Assembly (NCBI GenBank): GCA_018240745.1
Contig: JAFEFF010000169.1
Span: forward strand, 83,765 to 147,764
Source of the DNA: Pseudomonadota bacterium
GTDB taxonomy: Bacteria > Pseudomonadota > Alphaproteobacteria > Reyranellales > Reyranellaceae
Length of the DNA: 64,000 bases
Reading direction: 5' to 3'
The stretch's first letter is position 1. Each line of letters opens with the position of its first letter. A program made the translations under genes and the position numbers. The notes below the pieces were generated by a model. It had not been told where the DNA came from. It was given only the letters and a program-made list of their open reading frames with translations, and made no database searches. Of the stretch, positions 55,755 through 64,000 are shown one piece after another.

Positions 55755-57095
55755 TTGCTTCATCCTCTTCTCAATGCGCCCATCGGGCGGAGCCTGTTCA
55801 GGCTCGCCGGTCCCACGACGGCGGTCATGGTCGTGCAGATCGGGGTCGCCGTCTCCGAGGCGTGGGTCGTGGCCCGGGTCGGCGTCGATGCGCTGGCGGG
55901 CATCGCGCTCGTCATTCCCTTCATCACCCTGATGATGAACATGGCCAATGGCGGTATGGGCGGCGGCGTCGCCGCGGCGCTCGCGCGAGCGCTGGGCGGC
56001 GGTCGGGCCGAGGACGCGAAGGCGTTGCTGCTGCACGCGCTGGTGCTGGCGGCGGCGATGGCGCTGCTGTTCGGCGTGTTCGCCTGGACCGCATTGCCGA
56101 CCATCTTCCAGTGGCTCGGTGGAACCGGCGATGTCCTCGATCAGGCGCTGGCGTTCAGTCGGGTCTGGTTCAGCGGCACGATCCTGCTGTGGATCCAGCC
56201 CTTCCTGTCGGCACTGTTGCGCGGCGCCGGCAATGCGGCCACGCCGAGCCGCATCGGCGTCGTGATGTCGCTGGTCTACATCCCGTTGCTGGCCGTGCTG
56301 ACGCTCGGCGTCGGCAGCTGGTCCGGTCTCGGCCTGGCCGGCAGTGCGATCGCGCCCCTGATCACCGGCGCGGTCTCGGCGGCGCTGCTGGCCCACGCCA
56401 TCGCCCGCGGGCGGCTCGGATTCATGCCGCGTTTCGCAGGCGTACGCCTGCAACTGCGGCTGTTCGGCGAGATCCTGAGAGTGGGAGCGATGGGCTCGAT
56501 CACCACCGTCACCGCGACGATGACGGCGATGCTGGTCACCGGCCTGGTCGCCCGTTTCGGCACGGCGGCGCTGGCGGGTTACAGCATCGGCATGCGGCTG
56601 GAGTTCATGGTGGCGCCGCTCGCCTTCGGCATCGGCGCGGGCGCGACGACCCTGGTCGGCATCGCCGCCGGCGCGCATGACTGGCGGCGCGCGGTGCGGG
56701 TCGCCTGGGTCGCGGGGATGACGGCCTTCGTCCTCATCGGGGTGATCGGTTGGACCGTCGGGCTGATCCCCGAGACCTGGTCGCGCCTGTTCGCCACGCA
56801 GCCGGAAGTCATCGCCGCCAGTATCGCCTGTATCGTCCGTGTCGCGCCGTTCTACTGCCTGTTCGGCCTGGGTCTCACCCTGAACTTCGCGAGCCAGGGC
56901 GCCGGCCGCATGACCGTGCCGGTGGCCGCCAGCGTGTCGCGTCTCGCGATCGCCGCGGGCGGCGGCTGGTTCGCGATCGAGCACTTGTCGCTCGGCCTCG
57001 AAGGCGTGTTCGGCGCGATCGGCGCGAGCCTCGTCGTCTACGGCGGGTTGATTGCCGGCAGCCTGCTCGTGGCCCCCTGGAGGTCGCAAACCTAA
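55755..57095 (+). CDS. MATE family efflux transporter
   Basis: 446-residue MATE transporter with about 12 segments in two halves. Typical features are FRLAGPTTAVMVVQIG, MNMANGGMGGGVAAALARALG, FLSALLRGAGNAATPSRI and GAGATTLVGIAAGA. Exports cationic drugs or metabolites by Na+ or H+ antiport. The start is a TTG at 55755; no in-frame ATG or GTG gives the full first helix. Separated from the alcohol dehydrogenase gene by 97 bases. Confidence 0.9.
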   Translation: MLHPLLNAPIGRSLFRLAGPTTAVMVVQIGVAVSEAWVVARVGVDALAGIALVIPFITLMMNMANGGMGGGVAAALARALGGGRAEDAKALLLHALVLAAAMALLFGVFAWTALPTIFQWLGGTGDVLDQALAFSRVWFSGTILLWIQPFLSALLRGAGNAATPSRIGVVMSLVYIPLLAVLTLGVGSWSGLGLAGSAIAPLITGAVSAALLAHAIARGRLGFMPRFAGVRLQLRLFGEILRVGAMGSITTVTATMTAMLVTGLVARFGTAALAGYSIGMRLEFMVAPLAFGIGAGATTLVGIAAGAHDWRRAVRVAWVAGMTAFVLIGVIGWTVGLIPETWSRLFATQPEVIAASIACIVRVAPFYCLFGLGLTLNFASQGAGRMTVPVAASVSRLAIAAGGGWFAIEHLSLGLEGVFGAIGASLVVYGGLIAGSLLVAPWRSQT

Positions 57096-57218
57096 TTGCC
57101 GTATGCCTGCGCCCTGAATCGCCTTGCAGGTCCGGGCATGCCGGGATAAACCGGCCCGCCACACTTCACACGGGCACCTCGGGGCAGGGCGTGGCGCCGG
57201 CAATTTATATCTAAATAA

Positions 57219-58274
<1,056 letters not shown>

Positions 58275-58315
58275 AACCGCCATCTACCGCCTGCTTGGGG
58301 TAGAATGGGCCGGAC

Positions 58316-59197
58316 ATGGCGATCCGGGACGATTTCGAGGAGGTTGCCGGCCAGGTGCGCCTGGCCCTGCAGCGATTCGCCCTCGTCGTCCTGGTGGTCG
58401 CCGCGTTCGCCGCCATGCTGATCGGCAAGGCCGATACGGTGCTGGTCGAGAATGCCCGCGTGCTGGCGCTCGATCTCGCGAGCCCCGCGCTCGAGGCGAT
58501 TGCGCGTCCGGTGGCCGTTGCCAACCGCACCATCGCGGATCTCAAGGAATTCGCCACCCTGCGCGAGGAGAATGCGCGGCTGCGCGAGGAGAACACCCGG
58601 CTGCTCGCCTGGCAGACCGCGGCGCGCCGGCTCGAGAACGAGAACACCCGTCTGCGCGAGCTCGCGAACTTCCGCGAGGGGCCGGAGGCGTCGTTCATCA
58701 CCGCGCGCATCGTCGGCGACAGCGTCAGCGCCTATGTGCGCGGCGCGCTGCTCAACGTCGGCCGCAAGGCCGGCGTCGAGCCGGGACAGGCGGTCGTCAC
58801 CGGCGAAGGTCTCGCCGGCCGGGTTGCCGAGGTGGGCGACAACAGCGCGCGCGTGCTGTTCGTCACCGACGTGAACTCGCGCCTGCCCGTGCAGGTCGAG
58901 CGCACGCGCGAGCGCGCGATCCTGGCCGGCGACAACTCGGCGCTGATGCGGCTCACGCTCGCGCAGACCCTGCAGGGCGTGCAGCGTGGCGACCGCATCG
59001 TGACGTCGGGTCATGGCGGCAGCTTTCCGGTCGGCATCCCGGTCGGCGAGGTCGTGCAGACCGAGAGCGGCAGCGTCAAGGTGCGGCCGTTCGCCGACTT
59101 TTCGCGCCTCGAATTCGTGCGCGTCGTCGACTACGGCGTGACCGGCCTGGTCAGCACCGGTTCGTCGACTCCGGCGGCCGCGCCGAAAGGCCACTGA
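58316..59197 (+). CDS. mreC: rod-shape protein MreC
   Basis: 293 residues: membrane segment near 21-37 (FALVVLVVAAFAAMLIG), coiled coil near 78-120 (LREENARLREENTRLLAW), and periplasmic double beta-barrel (GRKAGVEPGQAVVTGEGLAGRV, GDRIVTSGHGGSFPVGIPVGEV). Links MreB to the PBP2/RodA synthase. Forty-one bases after mreB; mreD starts one base after its stop. Confidence 0.93.
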   Translation: MAIRDDFEEVAGQVRLALQRFALVVLVVAAFAAMLIGKADTVLVENARVLALDLASPALEAIARPVAVANRTIADLKEFATLREENARLREENTRLLAWQTAARRLENENTRLRELANFREGPEASFITARIVGDSVSAYVRGALLNVGRKAGVEPGQAVVTGEGLAGRVAEVGDNSARVLFVTDVNSRLPVQVERTRERAILAGDNSALMRLTLAQTLQGVQRGDRIVTSGHGGSFPVGIPVGEVVQTESGSVKVRPFADFSRLEFVRVVDYGVTGLVSTGSSTPAAAPKGH

Positions 59198-59198
59198 C

Positions 59199-59771
59199 AT
59201 GCGAGCCGACGGCGTTCTCGCCACGCTCGATCGGTGGGGCCGGCTGCTCCTGCCCGGCACCATCCTGCTGTTCTTCGTGCTGATGACGCTGGCGCCCCTG
59301 CGCGTGCCCTACATCGCCGATTCGCTGCCGCTGTTGCCGGCGCTCGCCGTTTTCCAGTTCAGTCTGGCGACGCCCGAGCGGCTGCCGGGACCGTTGCTGC
59401 TGGCGATGGGCGTGCTGCTCGATCTGCTGCTCGGCGGTCCCGGCGCGCCGGTCGGCGTGAGCGCGCTCGGCTTCGTGCTGATCCGCGCCGCCGTGGTCGC
59501 CAACCGGCGCTATCTCGTCGGCGTGCCGTTCATCTTCCAGTGGCTGGGCTTCTGCCTGCTCTGCTTCGGCTACGTCTTCCTGGTGTGGTTCTTCACCACG
59601 ATCTGGACCTGGACCGACATCGATGCCGGCCCGGCGCTGGCGCAATATGTCGTGGTGGTGGTCGCCTACCCGCTGCTGGCGCCGCTGCTGGCGCGCGTTC
59701 GGCCACGCGATCCGCTCAACGTGCCCGAGGCGTCGCGCGGCACGGCGCAGCCCGGCGAGACCACGCCATGA
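59199..59771 (+). CDS. mreD: rod-shape protein MreD
   Basis: 190-residue membrane protein with about five to six segments and few charged residues, fitting MreD. PLLLAMGVLLDLLLGGPGAPVGVSALGFVL is the conserved central region. ATG start; the stop overlaps mrdA by ATGA at 59768-59771. Confidence 0.88.
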   Translation: MRADGVLATLDRWGRLLLPGTILLFFVLMTLAPLRVPYIADSLPLLPALAVFQFSLATPERLPGPLLLAMGVLLDLLLGGPGAPVGVSALGFVLIRAAVVANRRYLVGVPFIFQWLGFCLLCFGYVFLVWFFTTIWTWTDIDAGPALAQYVVVVVAYPLLAPLLARVRPRDPLNVPEASRGTAQPGETTP

Positions 59772-61681
59772 TGCGCTATCGCAAGGGCGACAACGAGCGC
59801 TCGAGCCTGTTCACGCGCCGTGCATTGCTGTTGGGCGGCGCGCAGGCGGCTCTGATGTCGGCGCTGGTCGGGCGGCTCTACCAGCTCCAGGTGCTGGAGA
59901 CCAACCGCTTCGCCACGCTCGCCGAAGAGAACCGCGTCAGCCTTCGCCTGCTGCCGCCGCCGCGCGGCCTGATCTTCGACCGCACCGGCCAGCCGCTGGC
60001 GATCAACCGCAACAACTTCCGGGCCATGGCGACCTCCGACCGCGGCCGCGGCGCGGAGATCCTGGTCGACCGGCTCGACCAGATCCTCAATTTCGGCGAG
60101 GCGGACAAGGCCCGGCTGCTGCGCGATCTGCGGCGCAGCCGCAATGCGCAGCCGGTGGTGGTGCGCGAGAATCTCGGCTGGGAGGAGGTGGCGCGCCTGG
60201 AGTTCAACGCGCCCGACCTCCCGGGCATGTTCATCGATCTCGGCCAGACGCGCGACTATCCGGAGGGCCCGCTGATGAGCCACATCATCGGCTACACCGG
60301 ACGCGTTTCGGACGAGGACCTGAACGGCCGGGACGATCCGCTGTTGTCGCTGCCGACCATGCGCTTCGGCAAGAAGGGGGTGGAGCGCTCGCTCGAGGAC
60401 GACCTGCGCGGCCGCGCCGGCGCCGTGCAGGTCGAGGTCAATGCGGTGGGCCGCGTGGTGCGCGAGCTCGACCGCACCGAAGGCCAGGCCGGCGCCAACG
60501 TGCTGCTGACGATCGATCTCGACCTGCAGCGTTTCGCGGCCGAGCGGCTCGCCGAGCATCACAGCGGCTCGGTCGTCGTTCTGGACGTGGTCACCGGCGA
60601 CGTCATCGTCATGGCCTCGACGCCGGGCTTCGATCCCAACATGTTCGCCCGCGGCATCACCCAGGGCGAATGGCGCGACCTGCTCGACAATCCCGAGCGC
60701 CCGCTCAACAACAAGGCGATCCAGGGCGTCTATCCGCCGGGCTCGACATACAAGATCTGCACCGCGCTCGCGGCGCTCGAGTCGAAGGCGATCGATCCCG
60801 GCACGGTCCTGCCCTGTCCCGGCTACCTGAAGCTGGGCGACATCAAGTTCCATTGCTGGCTGTCGGGCGGACATGGCGGCCTGAGTGTGCAGGGCGCGAT
60901 CACCGCCTCGTGCGACTGCTTCTTCTACGAGGCCGCGCGCCGCGCCGGCGTCGACAAGATCGACGAGATCGCGGCGAAGCTCGGCTTCGGCAAGGTGAGC
61001 GAGCTCGGCCTGCCGGGCGAATCGGCCGGCAACCAGCCGTCGCGCGCATGGAAGCAGGACAAGTACAACATCCCCTGGCAGCAGGGGGACAGCTTCAACC
61101 TCGGCATCGGCCAGGGCTACATGACGGCGACGCCCCTGCAGCTCGCCATCATGACGGCACGCGTCGCCAACGGCGGCTACGAGGTCCAACCGAACCTCCT
61201 GCTCGCCAAGGCGACGGCGCGCGAGGAGCTGGCGCCGCCGCCGACGCGCGAGAAGCCGGGCGCACCGTCGCTCCGCCTCAATCCGCTGTACGTCAACATC
61301 GTGCGCCAGGGCATGACCGACGTGGTGAATTCCGGCAGCGGCACGGCCAACCAGTTGCGCCTCGACGCCCACGGCAAGCTGATCGAGCCGCAATATCGCT
61401 TCGCCGGCAAGACCGGCACGGCGCAGGTCAAGCGCATCACCGAGCGCGAGCGCGAGATGGGCATCACCCAGGCCTCGCTGCCCTGGCACCTGCGCCACCA
61501 CGCGCTGTTCGTCTGCTTCGGGCCGGTCGACAATCCGCGCTACGCCTGCGCGGTGATCGTCGAGCACGGCATGGCGGGCGGCGCCACCGCCGGCCCGATC
61601 GGCCGCGACGTGCTGCTCGAGACCATGAAGCGCGATCCCTCGCGCCACACCGACCGCTACAAGAAGATGGCGTCGCGATGA
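59768..61681 (+). CDS. mrdA: penicillin-binding protein 2 (peptidoglycan DD-transpeptidase)
   Basis: 637-residue class B PBP. One membrane anchor near 17-35, PBP dimer domain (PPRGLIFDRTGQPLAINRN), transpeptidase with SxxK in PPGSTYKICTAL (Ser about 326), second motif in ASCDCFFYEAAR and KTGTAQ near 547. Crosslinks peptidoglycan in the elongasome with RodA. The ATGA overlaps at both ends imply stoichiometric expression with mreD and rodA. Confidence 0.95.
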   Translation: MMRYRKGDNERSSLFTRRALLLGGAQAALMSALVGRLYQLQVLETNRFATLAEENRVSLRLLPPPRGLIFDRTGQPLAINRNNFRAMATSDRGRGAEILVDRLDQILNFGEADKARLLRDLRRSRNAQPVVVRENLGWEEVARLEFNAPDLPGMFIDLGQTRDYPEGPLMSHIIGYTGRVSDEDLNGRDDPLLSLPTMRFGKKGVERSLEDDLRGRAGAVQVEVNAVGRVVRELDRTEGQAGANVLLTIDLDLQRFAAERLAEHHSGSVVVLDVVTGDVIVMASTPGFDPNMFARGITQGEWRDLLDNPERPLNNKAIQGVYPPGSTYKICTALAALESKAIDPGTVLPCPGYLKLGDIKFHCWLSGGHGGLSVQGAITASCDCFFYEAARRAGVDKIDEIAAKLGFGKVSELGLPGESAGNQPSRAWKQDKYNIPWQQGDSFNLGIGQGYMTATPLQLAIMTARVANGGYEVQPNLLLAKATAREELAPPPTREKPGAPSLRLNPLYVNIVRQGMTDVVNSGSGTANQLRLDAHGKLIEPQYRFAGKTGTAQVKRITEREREMGITQASLPWHLRHHALFVCFGPVDNPRYACAVIVEHGMAGGATAGPIGRDVLLETMKRDPSRHTDRYKKMASR

Positions 61682-62820
61682 CCCTGTCGTCGCTCGGCCT
61701 GTCGACGCCGGCCCCGGTCGGCTTCGGCGAAAGGATCTGGCGCATCAACTGGGGCCTGATCCTGGTGCTGACGGCGATCGCCGCGGTCGGCGTCGTCGCC
61801 CTGTATTCCGCGGCGGGCGGACGCTTCGATCCCTGGGCCGGCAAGCACGCCATACGCTACGGCGTGGCGCTCGCTTTGTGCCTGATCGTGGCGCTGGTCA
61901 ATCCCAAGGTCTGGCTGGCGCTCGCCTGGCCGATCTATGTCGTCTCGATGCTGCTGCTGGTGGCCGTCGACGTGATCGGCAAGATCGGCATGGGGGCGCA
62001 GCGCTGGCTGGTGCTGGGCCCGATCCAGATTCAGCCGTCGGAGATCGCCAAGGTGGCGGTGATCCTGGTGCTGGCGCGCTACTATCACGGGCTGACACGC
62101 GAGCAGGCCGAGCGGTTCCTCTATACCCTGCCGCCGCTGATGATCATCATGGCGCCGGTCGCGCTGGTGATGGTGCAGCCCGACCTCGGCACGGCGATGA
62201 TGGTGCTGCTGGGCGGCGCGGCGCTGCTGTTCGTGGCCGGCGTGCGGCTCTGGATGTTCCTCGGCGCGGCGGTCGCGGCGGTCGGCTGCCTGCCGTTCGC
62301 CTGGTCGTTCATGCACGAATACCAGCGCAAGCGGGTGCTGACCTTCCTCGACCCCGACCGCGATCCGCTGGGCGCCGGCTACCACATCACCCAGTCCAAG
62401 ATCGCCATCGGCTCGGGCGGGCTGTTCGGCAAGGGGTTCCTGAAGGGCACCCAGTCGGCGCTCAACTTCCTGCCCGAGAAGCAGACCGACTTCATCTTCA
62501 CGACCTTCGTCGAGGAATGGGGGATGATCGGCGCCCTGGTGCTGCTGGCGCTGTTCACCCTGGTCCTGCTGTGGGGCTTCTCGATCGCGCTCCGCAGCCA
62601 GCACCATTTCGGCCGGCTGGTGGCGCTCGGCGTCACCTCGATGATGTTCCTGTACGTGTTCATCAACACCTCGATGGTGATGGGCCTGCTGCCGGTGGTC
62701 GGCGTGCCGCTGCCGCTGGTCAGCAATGGCGGCACCGCCATGGTCTCGGTGATGTTTGCGTGCGGCCTGCTGATCGGTGTCAACGTCCACCGCGACGCCC
62801 AATTGCCGCTGGTTCGGTAA
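61678..62820 (+). CDS. rodA: rod-shape SEDS glycosyltransferase RodA
   Basis: 380-residue SEDS protein with about ten segments. Motifs: GAQRWLVLGPIQIQPSEIAK, VMVQPDLGTAMM (catalytic-region Asp), LTFLDPDRDPLGAGYHITQSKIAIGSGG, and LPLVSNGGTAM near the end. Polymerises glycan strands, partner of PBP2. ATG 61678 overlaps the mrdA stop by ATGA. tRNA-Lys follows 118 bases downstream. Confidence 0.95.
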   Translation: MTLSSLGLSTPAPVGFGERIWRINWGLILVLTAIAAVGVVALYSAAGGRFDPWAGKHAIRYGVALALCLIVALVNPKVWLALAWPIYVVSMLLLVAVDVIGKIGMGAQRWLVLGPIQIQPSEIAKVAVILVLARYYHGLTREQAERFLYTLPPLMIIMAPVALVMVQPDLGTAMMVLLGGAALLFVAGVRLWMFLGAAVAAVGCLPFAWSFMHEYQRKRVLTFLDPDRDPLGAGYHITQSKIAIGSGGLFGKGFLKGTQSALNFLPEKQTDFIFTTFVEEWGMIGALVLLALFTLVLLWGFSIALRSQHHFGRLVALGVTSMMFLYVFINTSMVMGLLPVVGVPLPLVSNGGTAMVSVMFACGLLIGVNVHRDAQLPLVR

Positions 62821-62938
62821 CGGCGGTCCGGTCTCCGGATCCGGTCGTTTTCGCCGCGGAAATTCCCGAATCCGCCCTATCGACAAGCCGGAAAGGCCTT
62901 GCTAAACCCGCGCCTCTTCCGGCGATGCCCCGGCTTCC

Positions 62939-63014
<76 letters not shown>

Positions 63015-63021
<7 letters not shown>

Positions 63022-63353
63022 CCCGAAGAAGCCCCGCAGTGTCGTGCTCAGCTTTCGATGCTGCGCCCTCTAGATCACAGATCGCTTCCGCTCGTTGGGA
63101 CCTGCCGAGGATCCCGATGACATCGCGCGTTGAGCATTTCGTCGTATCCGGCGGGAGCACGGCGGCCGAGACTACCAACTAAGTGCATCGAAGGCTGAAC
63201 GTGATCGTGCTGCACGCGGCTTGGGCTTAAGCTCATCTTCGGTAGGATCGAGTTCAGCGGCTTGGGTCGACAATCTCCTCTGGCGCGTGCACGAGATGTG
63301 CGAGACGAGGTGAGGTTCCCGGAAATCAAGCTCATTGACCGGTCACCCACTCG
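63015..63353. other. gene-free stretch after tRNA-Lys
   Basis: About 340 bases with no gene that I can support on either strand. Base composition is visibly less GC-rich than in the surrounding core genes. The first bases (ATCGCCGG) still belong to the direct repeat. No terminator with a T-run follows the tRNA here; one is found beyond the second repeat copy. Confidence 0.5.
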
Positions 63354-63803
63354 ATGGCGTTCAAACGACAGTTCCTCCGAGCGTTGGTAGGACCGGCGGT
63401 GTTCGGCCTCGATGGAGCGGCCTCGACGGCGTTTGCCCAAAAGGACGGTTTCGATGGCAGTTGGTCCGTCGTGCAGGTGTGCGAGGACATGTCGGACGGG
63501 GTTCGAGGCTACACCTGGCGGTACGATGTGAACGTTCAGAACTCCCATCTGATCGGGGAGTACAAGTCGCAAGCGGCTCGAGGCCAAAGTGCTGCCACTT
63601 TCCGCATCGAAGGCCATATCAACAAGGATGGGACGGCGAGTCTCCATACCTCCGGAGCGTCGGGGTCTTCCGATCATACTTCAGGGTTTGGCCAATCCGG
63701 GACCCCCATTCGCTATACGGTGGCAGCTCGGTTCGAAGGTGTGCAAGGCACCGGCGAGAGGCAAGGGCCGCGACGCTGCCACTTCTCGTTCAAGAAGCGG
63801 TAA
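63354..63803 (+). CDS. hypothetical secreted protein
   Basis: 149 residues with a probable signal peptide (LRALVGPAVFGLDGAASTAFA, cleavage near residue 28). The mature part begins DGFDGSWSVVQVCEDMSDG and continues with RYDVNVQNSHLIGEY and FRIEGHINKDGTASLHTSG, a beta-rich pattern of a small lipocalin-like or calycin-like domain. I recognise similar short hypothetical proteins in Bradyrhizobium-type genomes but no function. It is the only gene between the two tRNA-Lys 3' repeats and is less GC-rich than its neighbours. Confidence 0.7.
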   Translation: MAFKRQFLRALVGPAVFGLDGAASTAFAQKDGFDGSWSVVQVCEDMSDGVRGYTWRYDVNVQNSHLIGEYKSQAARGQSAATFRIEGHINKDGTASLHTSGASGSSDHTSGFGQSGTPIRYTVAARFEGVQGTGERQGPRRCHFSFKKR

Positions 63804-63833
63804 GGCTCGCGACCAGGTCCTCTCGTTTGCAAA

Positions 63834-63870
63834 TCCCAGGTTCGAGCCCTGGTGCGTCCACCATTGCCGG
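63834..63870 (+). repeat. direct repeat, right copy (orphan tRNA-Lys 3' end)
   Basis: TCCCAGGTTCGAGCCCTGG followed by TGCGTCCACCATTGCCGG. T-arm and CCA end of tRNA-Lys without the 5' two-thirds of the tRNA, 849 bp after the first copy, with two mismatches. No matching acceptor 5' strand (GGACGCA) lies upstream, so it is not a functional tRNA. A terminator follows directly. Confidence 0.8.
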
Positions 63871-63879
63871 AGATCAAAG

Positions 63880-63906
63880 AGAGCCCGTAAACGCGGGGGC
63901 TTTTTG
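63880..63906 (+). terminator. intrinsic terminator after the orphan tRNA 3' end
   Basis: AGCCCG-TAAA-CGCGGGGGCT type hairpin followed by TTTTTG (63901-63906). Nine bases after the right repeat, at the distance expected for a tRNA terminator, which supports the idea that it once served tRNA-Lys. Confidence 0.65.
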
Positions 63907-64000
63907 TTGCTCGCACAAGAGCGCTCGATTGCGAACCGCACAAGGGGCGAACGACCACGCGGTCCGTCAGTGTTCCCGGACCGAAGCTCGGCGTGCCAGC

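Noticed and set aside
63834..63863. Second tRNA gene at the right direct repeat
   Set aside because: Only the T-arm and CCA end are present; no paired acceptor 5' strand, D-arm or anticodon stem upstream.
63681..63958. Minus-strand ORFs with a GGRTRARTWDL motif
   Set aside because: Classic false ORF produced by reading the T-arm/CCA end of a tRNA backwards; same for the minus-strand ORF at 62780-63178.

Overview
The window looks like chromosome of a high-GC alphaproteobacterium. Direct evidence is a circularly permuted two-piece tmRNA gene, an alphaproteobacterial-type SspB adaptor, small alphaproteobacterial families (DUF4169, DUF6481, RHH_4) and the blocks mrp / hflKC-degP, serB / miaA / ilvBN-ilvC and mreBCD-mrdA-rodA. 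The mix of CaiB/BaiF transferases, Bug receptors and acyl-CoA dehydrogenases suggests a soil or water organism of the Reyranella/Rhodospirillales type. That placement is inference.

Layout. 1-4823: operon of acyl-CoA dehydrogenase (cut by the window edge), two class III CoA-transferases and an amidohydrolase, all joined by ATGA overlaps. 4924-8272: COG0523 GTPase, SDR, 3-hydroxyisobutyrate dehydrogenase-like enzyme and a hydrolase. 8340-11408: AidB-like acyl-CoA dehydrogenase coupled to a sirtuin, and a divergent LMW phosphatase. 11386-15615: dimethylformamidase-like protein, divergent Bug receptor and phosphotriesterase-like hydrolase. 15616-24073: repeats, small genes, thpR and a GDSL esterase divergent from an ABC ATPase/permease pair, a Bax-inhibitor-like protein, nhaA and an HxlR regulator. 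24080-30953: DUF4169 protein, AsmA-like protein, nitroreductase, RHH protein, typA and a DUF6481 protein. 30988-36108: VOC protein, SH3-like protein, class I fumarase, sspB with ssrA, thyX. 36157-42170: NTF2-like protein, GNAT, mrp, hflK-hflC-degP. 42501-49575: CurA-like reductase, serB, miaA, ilvB-ilvN, LysE-type exporter, ilvC. 49841-55657: sugar ABC importer operon with an SDR, a divergent FadR-type regulator and an alcohol dehydrogenase. 55755-62820: MATE transporter and the rod-shape cluster. 62939-63862: tRNA-Lys with a duplicated 3' end enclosing about 850 bp with one secreted-protein gene.

The most notable non-coding content is a family of short palindromic elements. At least seven loci in 64 kb carry one, almost always touching a stop or start codon. 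Their arms come in two types but many share a TCATGATCATGA-like centre. One copy is nested in another, and one supplies the start codon and first codons of an ABC permease. The second highlight is the permuted tmRNA gene lying directly upstream of sspB on the same strand: the degradation tag (ANDNDVALAAAA) and the adaptor for tagged proteins are neighbours.

Translational coupling by ATGA or GTGA overlaps is pervasive. No CRISPR array, prophage, transposase or integrase was found.
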